A stretch of 64,000 bases of DNA. Origin: Panacagrimonas perspica (GTDB lineage: Bacteria; Pseudomonadota; Gammaproteobacteria; Nevskiales; Nevskiaceae). Made by a program: the position numbers and the translations under genes. Location: positions 747,534-811,533 of the forward strand of contig NZ_SOBT01000008.1 in NCBI RefSeq assembly GCF_004364935.1. The letters run 5' to 3'. The notes beneath the pieces were generated by a model. The model made no database searches. It was not told the origin of the DNA and worked only from the letters and a program-made list of their open reading frames with translations. Shown here piece after piece: positions 1 through 8,150 of the stretch (positions are counted from its first letter, which is position 1; every line of letters begins with the position of its first letter).

Positions 1-1176
1 GACCGAGGGTTCGAGATGCCCGCCACCCGTGATGACGCAGTCCTGGATCCGGACGTCACTTGGCGTCGCCGGCACGAGCTGGCCGCCGACCACCAGAGGT
101 GACGGGCCGTCGAATGCCAGAGCGCTCAGGTGCTGCACGCAGGAAAGGCTCGTCGCATCGATCGCCACTGACACAGGGCGGGCGCTGACGGCCTTCGGGT
201 AGATCGCCTTCGGGGGCACCCGCCCCGCGGCGTCGGAGGCGAGCGTCGGGCCGGACTTGCTTTTCCATGCCGCAATCGTCTCGGCATGTCCGAGCCGGCA
301 GGTCGTCGCCAGCAGGCCGGGCAGCGTGGCGCAGCTGTTGGCATAGGGCACGTACGCATCGGCGGTGCCATGCACGATGAGCGCCGGCCGACGCGCCGGG
401 ACACCGTCCGCCGTTTCGACGCACTCGTCGTTCACGGGTTGCGGATCGACACCGGAGATGGCCGCTATCGCGGCGATGACATCGCCGGCCTCGCGGCCCA
501 GACGCAGCACCATCGTGGCGCCGTTCGACATGCCGTAGGCATACACCCTCGACGTATCGATCTTGTCTCCCATCTGTGCCACCACCGCCTTTGCGAACGC
601 GACGTCATTGGCGGTGGAAAGGTTGTTGACGCGCTCGGCGTCGCAATCGTTCCAGCTTCCGATGGCCTGCGTGCCGCTGCCGAGCCTGGCCGGTGTCGCG
701 CCGTTGAGGAACGCAACGTAGAACGGTCCCGTGGTCGCCATGACCAGACGGTCCGGGACGAGGTTGTCCGCCATCAGCCGCCAGACCTGACCACTGGCGC
801 TATTGGCCATCTGCTGGGCATTCTGGCTGTAGCCGTGGAACACCAGAACCAGCGGCAGCTTCTGGCCTGTAGCGGCTGCCGGGGTGTGCAGCAGGTAGTG
901 ACGGACCGCGGAGCCGTCTGCCGCAACGATGACCTGCTCGGCGACGAGCGCCCCGGCGGGCGGAGGCAGATTGGATTGCGTCCCCAGTACCGGCAGCGGA
1001 GCCAGAGGCGGCAGGGGAGCCAACGGGGGTAGCGGTGTTGGCGGCGGTGCAGGTGCAGGCGTGATGATCGCTGCCACGATCTGCTTGAGCGGCAGCAACG
1101 TTGCCATACCCGGATTGGAAAGCAGCGCCAACGACGCGGCCCCGAGCAGCACGGCCAACGGCCTGAACTGGTTCAT
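1..1176 (-). CDS. PHB-depolymerase-family secreted esterase (3' end cut by window edge)
   Basis: The frame is open for 392 codons from the ATG at 1176 down to base 1, so the stop lies outside the window. The product starts with a hydrophobic signal peptide (about residues 1-25), then a Pro/Ala linker (about 40-75), then an alpha/beta-hydrolase domain of the PHB depolymerase / LpqC / feruloyl esterase type. Visible catalytic elements are the nucleophile elbow GMSNG with Ser217, the acid in HGTADAYVPY (Asp273) and the His in GGGHLE (His387). It is probably an exported serine esterase acting on polyester or feruloyl-type esters; the substrate cannot be read from sequence. The gene stands alone, pointing away from the monooxygenase. 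Confidence 0.85.
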   Translation of the reverse strand, partial: MNQFRPLAVLLGAASLALLSNPGMATLLPLKQIVAAIITPAPAPPPTPLPPLAPLPPLAPLPVLGTQSNLPPPAGALVAEQVIVAADGSAVRHYLLHTPAAATGQKLPLVLVFHGYSQNAQQMANSASGQVWRLMADNLVPDRLVMATTGPFYVAFLNGATPARLGSGTQAIGSWNDCDAERVNNLSTANDVAFAKAVVAQMGDKIDTSRVYAYGMSNGATMVLRLGREAGDVIAAIAAISGVDPQPVNDECVETADGVPARRPALIVHGTADAYVPYANSCATLPGLLATTCRLGHAETIAAWKSKSGPTLASDAAGRVPPKAIYPKAVSARPVSVAIDATSLSCVQHLSALAFDGPSPLVVGGQLVPATPSDVRIQDCVITGGGHLEPSV

Positions 1177-1563
1177 TTCCCATCCTCCCTGTATCGCGGC
1201 CTGTTCCGAACAGGTCGAGTCCCGCAATGAATCCAACGAGGGTGCGACTGGATCAACATATGGAAGCAGTCGGGTACCTTATAAACGAATCTCGAGAGAA
1301 CAAGACTCGTCGCATCCATCGTTCGGATGGCTGATCGGGCTTGGTGGGTGGCGCGCAAGCAGCTCCTGCGCTCCTCGGATCCGAGGGCGTTCCGATGAGC
1401 TGGCGCAAGGGCCGGGCCGCGGAATTCCCCTGGAATTCGTGGGACGCGCTGCGTACCGAGCTCGCAGTGCTGGTGGAAAATTCCCTCGCGCTGTTGCCGT
1501 TCACAGGCCGTGAACCTTGCGGCTGGACCGCTCCAATGACTCACCGGCGGGTCAGTAAATTTA

Positions 1564-1579
1564 TGTGACCAACATCACG
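1564..1579. promoter_or_regulatory. CRP/Clp-like palindromic site
   Basis: TGTGA-N6-TCACG matches the CRP-family half-site pattern TGTGA-N6-TCACA in nine of ten positions. It lies about 390 bp upstream of the esterase start and 550 bp upstream of the monooxygenase start, so the target is unclear. A single site in a long spacer could arise by chance. Confidence 0.3.
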
Positions 1580-1844
1580 TTACGGCGCAGTAATTCGTGG
1601 CGATGCGCTGGCGGAGGCGTCGCCGGTTTCTGATGAGCTGCATCACTTTTTCAGATCCAGGAAGGTCATTTCCGATCGCCCGATCTTGTTGACCGCCCAG
1701 CAGGGATAGCGCTCGCGACAATGGGCTTCGGTGGGTGCGTCCGGGTCCGCGTGACGTTGGCGACGGAAAGAAGTCTGCGACGGTCGGTGGCGCCGTTGGG
1801 GTCGTGAGGATCGAGCGGCCTCAGGACGTCACCGGGCCCAATGG

Positions 1845-1874
1845 AAAAGCGCCCGAGCATCAGCCCGGGCGCTT
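1845..1874 (-). terminator. possible leftward intrinsic terminator
   Basis: A perfect 9-bp stem (1847-1855 with 1866-1874) with a 10-nt loop is followed on the minus strand by TTTT. No leftward gene lies immediately upstream, so it may belong to the gene remnant suspected in this gap. Confidence 0.35.
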
Positions 1875-2132
1875 CAGATCCAGGTCCTGGCTGGCATCGC
1901 TGGCCTGTCCTTGCGGAAGGTGACAATCGCGGGCGCGAACGCTGTGGCGGGGTCGCCGGAAGCTCCGCAGCGGCTTGAGCCCGACATTCGAAGGTGGTGG
2001 CAGGCAGGGCGTGGCACTGGCGAACGGCGTTGGGCGCAAGCCCCCCTATGCAGCCCCCCGCCGAAGGGGTTCCGTCGCGTTTGCGACGATGCCTATCATC
2101 GGGGTCTTATCAATATTCCTTGCCCGCCACCC

Positions 2133-3767
2133 ATGTCAGCTTCGTCCAAGTCCTCTGCCGCTCCCGCTGTCCAGGTTGATGCCGTCGTCGTCGGCGCCGG
2201 CATCGCCGGCATGTACCAGCTCCATCGCCTGCGCGAGCTGGGGCTCAAGGTCCAGGGTGTGGAGGCTGGGAGCGATGTCGGCGGTACCTGGTACTGGAAC
2301 CGTTATCCAGGCGCCCGGCTCGATTCGCAGGGCGAGGTCTACCAGTACTGGTTCTCCGAAGACCTCTACAAGGACTGGCCGGTGCGCGAGCGTTTCTCGG
2401 CGCAGGCCGATGTCGAAGCCTGGCTCCACTACGTGGCTGACAAGCTGGACCTGCGCCCGCATTTCCGTTTCAACACGCGCGTGGAGTCTGCTCGTTTCGA
2501 CGAGTCGACCCAGCGCTGGAAGGTGACGACGGACGCCGGCGATGAATTCGACGCACAGTTTCTGGTGACCTGCGCCGGAATGCTCTCGGCGCCGCTGGCC
2601 GATCTCTTCCCGGGGCAGAAGACCTTCAAGGGCCGTGTGTTCCACACCGCGCGCTGGCCCAAGGAGAAGATCGACTTCAAGGGCAAGCGCGTCGGTGTGG
2701 TCGGCATTGGCGCCACGGGCATCCAGGTGATCCAGACGCTGGCGCCCGAGGTTGCGCACATGAAGGTGTTCGTGCGCACACCGCAGTACACCATCCGCAT
2801 GAAGAACCCGTCCTACAGCGACGCCGATCGCGCCGAGTTCAATCGACGCTTCGGCGAGTTCAAGGAGACCGTCCAGGACACCTTTGGCGGTTTTCATTAC
2901 AACTTCGACAACGGCAGCTGGCACGACGCCACTCCTGAGCAGCGGCAAGCGGTCTACGAGCGCTGCTGGAACGAGGGTTCGCTACGTCTGTGGCTCGCCG
3001 CCTACCCGGAGATCTTCAGCGAGCAGGCCGCCAGCGACGAAATATCCGAGTTCGCGCGCGAGAAGCTTCGCGCACAACTCAAGCACGATCCGAAGCTGTG
3101 CGATCTGCTGGTGCCCAAGGACTACGGCTTCGGCACGCACCGCGTGCCGCTGGAGAACGGATACCTTGAAGCCTTCCTGCGGCCCAATGTCGAGGCGGTC
3201 GACGTCAAGAAGAACAAGATCGTCGAGGTCGTCCCCGAAGGTGTGAAGCTCGCCGACGGCACCGTGCACGAGATTGATGTCCTGATCCTTGCGACCGGTT
3301 TCGACGCCGGCACCGGGGCACTGACACGCATAGACATCCAGGGGCGCGCGGGCCGCAAGCTCGCCGACGACTGGGGCCGCGACATCCGCACGACGATGGG
3401 GCTGCAGGTTCACGGCTACCCCAATCTGTTCACCGTCGGTGCGCCGCTCGCACCTGCGGCCGCCCTGTGCAACATGACCACGTGCTTGCAGCAGCAGGCG
3501 GGTTGGATCGCCGATGCGATCGGCTACGTGCGAGCCAAGGGTCTCAAGGTCATGGAACCTACGGCGGAGAAGGAGGCGCAGTGGGTGCAGCACCACGATG
3601 ACGTTGCCAATGCCACGCTGCTGACCAAGACGGATTCCTGGTACATGGGCTCCAACATCCCGGGTAAGCCGCGCCGGCTGCTCAGTTACGCAGGCGGTGT
3701 GAACATCTACAAGCAAGCCTGTGAGGACGTGAAGTCGAGCGGGTACGCGGGATTCGACCTGGCCTGA
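2133..3767 (+). CDS. Baeyer-Villiger / flavin-containing monooxygenase
   Basis: This 544-residue protein has the layout of a type I Baeyer-Villiger monooxygenase, which uses FAD and NADPH to insert oxygen next to a ketone. It has an N-terminal FAD Rossmann motif (G21-x-G23-xx-G26), the family fingerprint F165-x-G167-xxx-H171-xxx-W175, a second NADPH Rossmann motif (G191-x-G193-xx-G196) and a late ATGFDAGTG motif. I start at 2133 because the conserved fold begins 15 residues later; the frame is open further upstream to 1911, but that part looks non-coding. Related enzymes act on cyclic or steroid ketones; the substrate here is unknown. The gene is monocistronic and ends at a GC-rich hairpin. 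Confidence 0.9.
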   Translation: MSASSKSSAAPAVQVDAVVVGAGIAGMYQLHRLRELGLKVQGVEAGSDVGGTWYWNRYPGARLDSQGEVYQYWFSEDLYKDWPVRERFSAQADVEAWLHYVADKLDLRPHFRFNTRVESARFDESTQRWKVTTDAGDEFDAQFLVTCAGMLSAPLADLFPGQKTFKGRVFHTARWPKEKIDFKGKRVGVVGIGATGIQVIQTLAPEVAHMKVFVRTPQYTIRMKNPSYSDADRAEFNRRFGEFKETVQDTFGGFHYNFDNGSWHDATPEQRQAVYERCWNEGSLRLWLAAYPEIFSEQAASDEISEFAREKLRAQLKHDPKLCDLLVPKDYGFGTHRVPLENGYLEAFLRPNVEAVDVKKNKIVEVVPEGVKLADGTVHEIDVLILATGFDAGTGALTRIDIQGRAGRKLADDWGRDIRTTMGLQVHGYPNLFTVGAPLAPAAALCNMTTCLQQQAGWIADAIGYVRAKGLKVMEPTAEKEAQWVQHHDDVANATLLTKTDSWYMGSNIPGKPRRLLSYAGGVNIYKQACEDVKSSGYAGFDLA

Positions 3768-3778
3768 AAAGCCTGCGG

Positions 3779-3803
3779 TGCAGCGCGATGGGATCGCGCT
3801 GCA
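3779..3803 (+). terminator. hairpin at the 3' end of the monooxygenase gene
   Basis: A perfect 11-bp stem (3779-3789 with 3793-3803) with a GGG loop starts 12 bp after the stop codon. There is no T-run after it, so it may stabilise the 3' end rather than act as a classical intrinsic terminator. Confidence 0.4.
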
Positions 3804-3822
3804 GCCCAGCGATGGCCGCGCC

Positions 3823-3960
3823 GGGCGGGAGCGCCACAAAGCGTGGGTCGATCAGTTCGTGACGGGCTTTCTACCCGTGAAGCCGTTCGATAGCGATCCT
3901 GAAGACTGGAAGCCCGCGCCACCGTTCTGGATGCGCCATGGGCGAGTGCCGCGGAAGTAA
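3823..3960 (+). pseudogene. 3' fragment of a gene related to the one at 14123-14425
   Basis: The last 45 or so codons closely match the C-terminus of the 100-residue protein at 14123-14425: both share KAWV-x-QFVTGF, VKP-x-DSDPE and PPFWMR, and the DNA stays similar just past the stop. The N-terminal half is missing. It lies 157 bp left of the left attachment repeat, just as the intact gene lies 133 bp left of the right repeat. This suggests it is the surviving right end of an earlier related element inserted at the same tRNA gene. Confidence 0.6.
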
Positions 3961-4117
3961 CGCGCGCGGTGAGCCGGGTAGGGGCTGGGTGATCGTGGAC
4001 CGCATCGATCGCCCATTGATCAACGCGAAGGACGTTCCATCGCCGGGACGGAGCCGGATGACCGGAGGCAGGACGGACACAGGATCCCGGTTATCCCCGT
4101 GAATCCTGCAACACCTC

Positions 4118-4172
4118 GATCTAATGGTGGCCGGGGACGGAATCGAACCGCCGACACGGGGATTTTCAATCC
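4118..4172. other. attL: 55-bp direct repeat with duplicated tRNA-Phe 3' end
   Basis: Identical base for base to 14559-14613. Bases 4125-4172 read on the minus strand as the anticodon-to-CCA half of tRNA-Phe, but the sequence beyond 4172 does not restore the 5' half, so this is an attachment site and not a tRNA gene. Confidence 0.9.
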
Positions 4173-4285
4173 TAAGCAGGCCGCCCTTCTGAGTTTGACG
4201 ACGTCCTACACAGTTTGATGAGTCGCTATAAAACATGGTGTTACGTCGGTTTATCGTCCTATTGTCTTTGACGGTGTTTGCTGCA

Positions 4286-4309
4286 TACTGCCTACATAGT
4301 GCCTACACG
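4286..4309 (+). repeat. putative integrase arm-type site, left copy
   Basis: This 24-bp sequence recurs exactly, in the same orientation, at 14499-14522 near the other end. It contains two copies of TGCCTAC 11 bp apart, as expected for tandem arm-type integrase binding sites. It lies just upstream of the integrase start, so integrase may repress its own gene; a weak promoter (TTGTCT, 16-bp spacer, CATACT) overlaps it. Confidence 0.65.
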
Positions 4310-4328
4310 GGACTTTGGAGCGCAGGGA

Positions 4329-5558
4329 ATGCCGGTCATTTCTATCAGCAAAAAGTCGGTTGAGAAGGAGCTGTTTTCGGCGAAGCCGAGGCTGCTTTAC
4401 GACGAAGACCTGAAGGGTTTTGGCGTCCGGATCACTGCGACGAACAAGGCGTATTTCGCCGAGGCGAGGGTCGGAGGAAAGACCCGACGCGTGAAGCTGG
4501 GCAATCACGGTTCCATTGCCGCCGAGCAAGCCCGCAGACAGGCCAAGGTGCAGCTTGGGCTGATGGCAAAGGGCGAAGACCCCGCCATCAAGCGCCTGCG
4601 TGAGAAGGCCCTTGCCGTGACCGTGGAAGACGCCTTTGATGCGTTCCTGGCCGAGCGCCGGAACCTAAAGCCAACGACCGTGGACGACATGCGCAAGGCC
4701 CTGCGCACGCTCGCTTGGGATTCCAAGCGCATCGCCACGATCACCCCGGATATGTGTCTCAAGCGCCACGGCGAACTCGGAAAGGCTTCGCCGGCCCGCG
4801 CCAACCTCGCGTTCCGATATCTGCGCGCCATCCTGAACTTCGCCGCCGAGAAGTACCTGCAATCGGACGGCACGCCAGTGCTCGCTCACAACCCGGTGCG
4901 CAGCCTTTCAAAGCGGAAGGCGTGGTACGAGGTCAGCCGACGCCGGACGCTGATCGCCGATCCTGACCTGCGCGCCTGGTTCGGTGCCGTCGACGGCCTG
5001 CAGAACCGAGACGCGCGCGATTACCTGCTGCTGGTGCTGCTCACCGGACTGCGGCGGACCGAGGCGCTAGACCTGACCTGGAATGACGTGGATCTGCGCG
5101 GCGGGACGCTGACCATTCCTGACCCGAAGAATCGTCGCCCCCATCAGTTGCCGCTGTCCGACTACGTGCTCGAGATCCTGAAGGCACGCGATAAGGCGAA
5201 GGCCAGCGAGTTCGTATTCGGCACAGCACGCGGTCGGCTGTCCAATCTCCGGTATGCGTTGGCCGAGGTGGAGAAGGGTGCAGGCGTGGAGTTCTGCGTC
5301 CATGACCTGCGACGCACTTTCGCGACTGTGGCCGAGAAGATCGACACTCCCGGCTATGCCCTGAAGCGTCTGCTGAATCACAAGAACGCGGGCGACGTGA
5401 CGGAGGGCTACATCGGCCTCGACGTCGAGCGCCTGCGGAAGCCCATGCAGGCCGTTACGGATTACATCCTGTCTGCGGCGGGCGTGAAGCCGCGCGGGAC
5501 TGTCGTCGGCATACAGACTGGCAAGGGCCGAAAGAGCATGAAGCAAACGGCTGCCTGA
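4329..5558 (+). CDS. int: tyrosine-recombinase integrase
   Basis: This 409-residue site-specific recombinase should catalyse insertion into and excision from tRNA-Phe. The N-terminus is a DUF4102-like arm-binding domain, followed by a core-binding domain and a C-terminal catalytic domain with R242 (TGLRRTE), H325-x-x-R328 (HDLRRT), H351 (LLNH) and the nucleophile Y361 (EGYIG). This is the P4-type arrangement. I start at 4329 because the family N-terminus MPVISISKK begins there and a GGAG-containing stretch precedes it. The gene reads inward from attL. No separate excisionase is adjacent; the AlpA-like proteins further in could serve. Confidence 0.93.
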   Translation: MPVISISKKSVEKELFSAKPRLLYDEDLKGFGVRITATNKAYFAEARVGGKTRRVKLGNHGSIAAEQARRQAKVQLGLMAKGEDPAIKRLREKALAVTVEDAFDAFLAERRNLKPTTVDDMRKALRTLAWDSKRIATITPDMCLKRHGELGKASPARANLAFRYLRAILNFAAEKYLQSDGTPVLAHNPVRSLSKRKAWYEVSRRRTLIADPDLRAWFGAVDGLQNRDARDYLLLVLLTGLRRTEALDLTWNDVDLRGGTLTIPDPKNRRPHQLPLSDYVLEILKARDKAKASEFVFGTARGRLSNLRYALAEVEKGAGVEFCVHDLRRTFATVAEKIDTPGYALKRLLNHKNAGDVTEGYIGLDVERLRKPMQAVTDYILSAAGVKPRGTVVGIQTGKGRKSMKQTAA

Positions 5559-5639
5559 CCGTCTCAGGCAAAGCGCCGGACCCGGGTGTTAGTGGCACCC
5601 GGACCGGCTAACCATCAACGACCTGATTGGAGATCACCA

Positions 5640-6116
5640 ATGGCTGGAAGGAGTTTAGTACCCCAAAAGATTCGTCCTGCAAAACGTCGGCCCGGCAGCG
5701 CCTTGGTCAAGCCGAGTCGCCCTGAGGCTGTCCCAGGGACATTCGATTTTCGCGCCATCGTGCACACCGGAAACAGCACACTGGTGGATCCGCTCCCGGA
5801 GGCCGTGCAGTCCGCCATTGATCGCCGAGCCTGGGATTTGTCGCGCGAAGCATACGAGGCGTGCAGGACCTTCCTAGCGCGACGCGTGGCCTATCAAGCG
5901 GTTTGCGGCAATCCGCGAGTTGTGCAGCCCAAACGGGCCATTCAGGTCATCGCGCATACGACGCTCAATCAGGCCATGGGACCGGTCCACGCGAATGCTC
6001 TTGGACAGATGGAGACGTTTATCCAGATGGTCGCGACTACCGCAGCAGACACCGCCGCTGCGATTCGTCGCGAGCTGGGTCGAGGGGATGCGACGCCGGA
6101 GGTGTCAAATGGATAA
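5640..6116 (+). CDS. unknown element protein (158 aa)
   Basis: I do not recognise a family. A GGAG ribosome site 7 bp upstream sets the start at 5640. The first 45 residues are basic and proline-rich; the rest is predicted mostly helical and Ala-rich, without membrane segments or cysteine motifs. It overlaps the next gene by 8 bp, which in turn overlaps the third, so these three form one translationally coupled unit ending at the terminator near 6790. Position directly after the integrase suggests an accessory role in the satellite life cycle, but no function can be assigned. Confidence 0.65.
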   Translation: MAGRSLVPQKIRPAKRRPGSALVKPSRPEAVPGTFDFRAIVHTGNSTLVDPLPEAVQSAIDRRAWDLSREAYEACRTFLARRVAYQAVCGNPRVVQPKRAIQVIAHTTLNQAMGPVHANALGQMETFIQMVATTAADTAAAIRRELGRGDATPEVSNG

Positions 6117-6576
6117 GTCATCGGATGAAATGGTCATGGCGTGGAATGGGAAAACGAACGTGCCCACGCCCGCGCGTGACGTTGTACAGATCCGGCACGC
6201 GGGAATCGCGATCGATATGGATCACGGAACCCTCGTCACCCCACGACTGCAAAGGGCGCTTTTCTGCCAAGGCGTCGATCGGCTGCCGTGCAAACTTCTG
6301 AAGATCGAGCCCCCCGGCACTCTGCGGCTGAAGACCGTTCTCAAGGAACGTCCGGACGGGACCCGGTTCTACGCCGAGGAGCTTGTCCCACTGAAGCACT
6401 GGCACTTGGAGCTTGAGTATCCGGAGCCGTGCATCAGAACGCTGGCAGGCCCGGTCTCGGTCTGGCCGGTCGCAGTGGTGAACGAGTCGGACGCGCGCGA
6501 TCCGTACTTCGCGGATCTGCCCGTAGCTGACCGCGAAGCAATCCTGGCCGCAGTCGCAGGAGGCGCTAATGGCTAG
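6109..6576 (+). CDS. unknown element protein (155 aa)
   Basis: Begins with ATG inside the end of the upstream gene (8-bp overlap) and overlaps the next gene by 8 bp. The protein has about 50% charged or polar residues, several prolines and predicted beta-strands in the middle, and two isolated cysteines; there is no signal peptide or membrane segment. I recognise no domain. Coupling to both neighbours is the main evidence that it is expressed. Confidence 0.65.
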   Translation: MDKSSDEMVMAWNGKTNVPTPARDVVQIRHAGIAIDMDHGTLVTPRLQRALFCQGVDRLPCKLLKIEPPGTLRLKTVLKERPDGTRFYAEELVPLKHWHLELEYPEPCIRTLAGPVSVWPVAVVNESDARDPYFADLPVADREAILAAVAGGANG

Positions 6577-6775
6577 GGGAACGAAGGCCCCGCTGTATCT
6601 CCGGCCGGCACGGGGTCTTGCCCCGCCGGGGTACGCATGGACAGAGATGGTCTGCGCCGACGAGCGCGCAGCGACACGGGAGTTTGAAGAGTTCTCGAAT
6701 ATGGCCCTCGCCTACCAGAGCCTTCTACGGGCACAAGTCGCCATCGAAATGGCTCGCGAGAACACCGCAGCGTAA
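6569..6775 (+). CDS. unknown small element protein (68 aa)
   Basis: A short basic-then-helical protein that overlaps the preceding gene by 8 bp and ends directly before an intrinsic terminator, so it is the last gene of the three-gene unit. The C-terminal half (about residues 27-65) is likely one long amphipathic helix. No family recognised. Confidence 0.6.
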   Translation: MARGTKAPLYLRPARGLAPPGYAWTEMVCADERAATREFEEFSNMALAYQSLLRAQVAIEMARENTAA

Positions 6776-6782
6776 CCACTAC

Positions 6783-6809
6783 GCCCCGTCAGCAATGGCG
6801 GGGCTTTCT
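6783..6809 (+). terminator. intrinsic terminator closing the first element operon
   Basis: The stem GCCCCG/CGGGGC (6783-6788 with 6799-6804) with a 10-nt loop is followed by TTTCT, 7 bp after the stop of the 68-aa gene. Confidence 0.75.
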
Positions 6810-6901
6810 CGTTGTACCGCTACACCTAGGCTGATCCCCGAAAAGACCGATCCTTCACGGTCCTGGTGCGGCGTCTGTTGAAGGGCGCAGGAAGGTGCGC
6901 T

Positions 6902-7624
6902 ATGTCCGATTCTTCCCCCAGCTTTTCTCCAATTCGAAACTTTCCCGTCCTACCGCGAGACTGGGACGTCGTCGAGGCAGTGCCAGCGTTATGGACTATG
7001 TGGGTCGAGGCTGCGCTGCTTTTTGCCCCTGATATGAAGGAGCGTGATCCTGACCATTTCGTTGCGGCAAGGGTCGCGGAAGCAGATTTCTCGGAAGCAT
7101 TAGATCTTCTTAATGCTCTGTCACGAGAGACCGAACCTGACGATGTCGTGCACAACGGAGTCAACCTCATAGATCGTCTCGATCGCAAGTACGATTCGGA
7201 ACCAGACGATGTGTTGACGCTATCAACGAAGAGCGGACGAAAACTCGGAATGGTAGAGCTCTACAGCGTTATGGCAATGACGACCGTCGATAGTGCCGCC
7301 GATTGTTATCTCCAGTCCGATATGGACGGCATCGTGCGCCATCTAACCGATGCTTCAAAGATTATGACTTTGCGTGAGGTCGAGTTGTCGCTTGAGATGG
7401 GAAACGATGAGATGAAGAAGCTAGCGCGCTTGCGGCACTCAAAGGACCCGAAGCAAGTCGATAAGAAAAAGGTTAGAGAGTGCTGGGAACTTTGGAAAGC
7501 AGACTCCTCGCGATACAAAGGTAAAGCAGAGTTTGCCCGCGACATGCTCCAGAAATTCGATTCTCTCAAGAGCGCTAGAGTCATCGAGGATTGGTGCAGA
7601 GAGTGGGAGTCATCCGCCAAGTAA
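6902..7624 (+). CDS. unknown element protein with charged C-terminal domain (240 aa)
   Basis: Start at 6902, preceded by AGGAAGG at good spacing. The gene is visibly more A/T-rich than its neighbours and uses more AT-ending codons, which suggests a separate origin. The N-terminal 160 residues are acidic and probably helical. The last 60 residues (KKVRECWELW through KAEFARDMLQKF to the end) form a basic, helical module of the kind seen at the C-terminus of assorted phage and island proteins, perhaps nucleic-acid binding. No enzyme motif is visible. It stands alone between a terminator and the operator-like repeat that precedes the regulator gene, so it may be separately regulated cargo. Confidence 0.65.
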   Translation: MSDSSPSFSPIRNFPVLPRDWDVVEAVPALWTMWVEAALLFAPDMKERDPDHFVAARVAEADFSEALDLLNALSRETEPDDVVHNGVNLIDRLDRKYDSEPDDVLTLSTKSGRKLGMVELYSVMAMTTVDSAADCYLQSDMDGIVRHLTDASKIMTLREVELSLEMGNDEMKKLARLRHSKDPKQVDKKKVRECWELWKADSSRYKGKAEFARDMLQKFDSLKSARVIEDWCREWESSAK

Positions 7625-7626
7625 TT

Positions 7627-7663
7627 GGAACCCTGCGCGCAGACTTCGGAACCTTGCGCGCAG
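7627..7663. promoter_or_regulatory. tandem 16-bp operator-like repeat
   Basis: GGAACC-Y-TGCGCGCAG occurs twice, at 7627-7642 and 7648-7663, exactly 21 bp (two helical turns) apart. The first copy holds the perfect palindrome CTGCGCGCAG. It lies 78 bp upstream of the AlpA-like gene, the position expected for that regulator's binding sites. Confidence 0.6.
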
Positions 7664-7740
7664 GCTGCGGATGAGGGGTGGACCCAACGATTTTCGTGCT
7701 ACAGCATGCAGGCCGTCACAACCACAGCATGGACGGCAGC

Positions 7741-7965
7741 ATGGAATCCCAGCAGCACAAAGGCCCCGCCACGCGGGTGCTCAATACTCCTGAAGCGGCG
7801 TCGTATCTGAAGCTTCGAACCCCGACCCTTGAGACATGGCGGTCGCGTGGTGGCGGTCCCCGGTTCTCGAAACTCGGATCGCGCGTCGTCTACCGGATCG
7901 AAGATCTCGACGCATTCCTCGAGGCAGGGTCGCGGACGTCTACGTCTGATCGGGCGGCGGCATGA
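7741..7965 (+). CDS. AlpA/MerR-type helix-turn-helix regulator or excisionase
   Basis: About 74 residues; an in-frame ATG at 7729 is the alternative start. The core TPEAASYLKLRTPTLETW, then GGGPRFSKLGSRVVYR and EDLDAFLEAG is the winged-helix signature of AlpA/excisionase-type proteins. P4-like AlpA activates integrase or acts as a recombination directionality factor; here it may also control the downstream genes. It heads a run of four overlapping genes (4-bp ATGA overlaps) leading to the replication-like gene. Confidence 0.8.
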   Translation: MESQQHKGPATRVLNTPEAASYLKLRTPTLETWRSRGGGPRFSKLGSRVVYRIEDLDAFLEAGSRTSTSDRAAA

Positions 7966-8150
7966 ACGGCGAACGCACAGCCCGGCGCGAGTTCAATGCA
8001 ACCGTGCGCGACAGACGCGATAAGGCGTCTCGCGATGCTCATGCGCTAAGGCTTCAGCAGGCCGATGTTCTGATGATTGAGCTTGGCTTCGTGAAGCGCA
8101 CCAATCCTGATGGAACCGTGTACTTCGTTCGCGTCGGAGTCGAGCCATGA
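7962..8150 (+). CDS. unknown small element protein (62 aa)
   Basis: Overlaps the AlpA-like gene and the next gene by 4 bp each, so translation is coupled. The N-terminal 40 residues are strongly basic and helical (RRE, RDRRDK, SRDAHALRLQ) and the C-terminus looks like a short beta-hairpin. No family recognised. Confidence 0.6.
   Translation: MNGERTARREFNATVRDRRDKASRDAHALRLQQADVLMIELGFVKRTNPDGTVYFVRVGVEP

Larger units (their letters stand above)
1177..2132. other. gene-free stretch between esterase and monooxygenase
   Basis: No frame here has convincing coding character. It holds the upstream regions of the two divergent flanking genes, a CRP-like palindrome near 1570 and a leftward hairpin near 1860. 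A short leftward frame ending at the stop 1643-1645 reads like the last 30 or so residues of a protein (ending WAVNKIGRSEMTFLDLKK) but has no start, so it may be a gene remnant. Together with the broken gene at 3823 this hints at past rearrangement. Confidence 0.5.

Noticed and set aside
1173-1568. Short overlapping frames on both strands
   Set aside because: No credible start, ribosome site or recognisable domain; typical GC-rich chance frames.
4125-4172. Second tRNA-Phe gene
   Set aside because: Only the 3' half matches; the sequence past 4172 does not form D-arm or acceptor 5' strand. It is the attachment duplicate.
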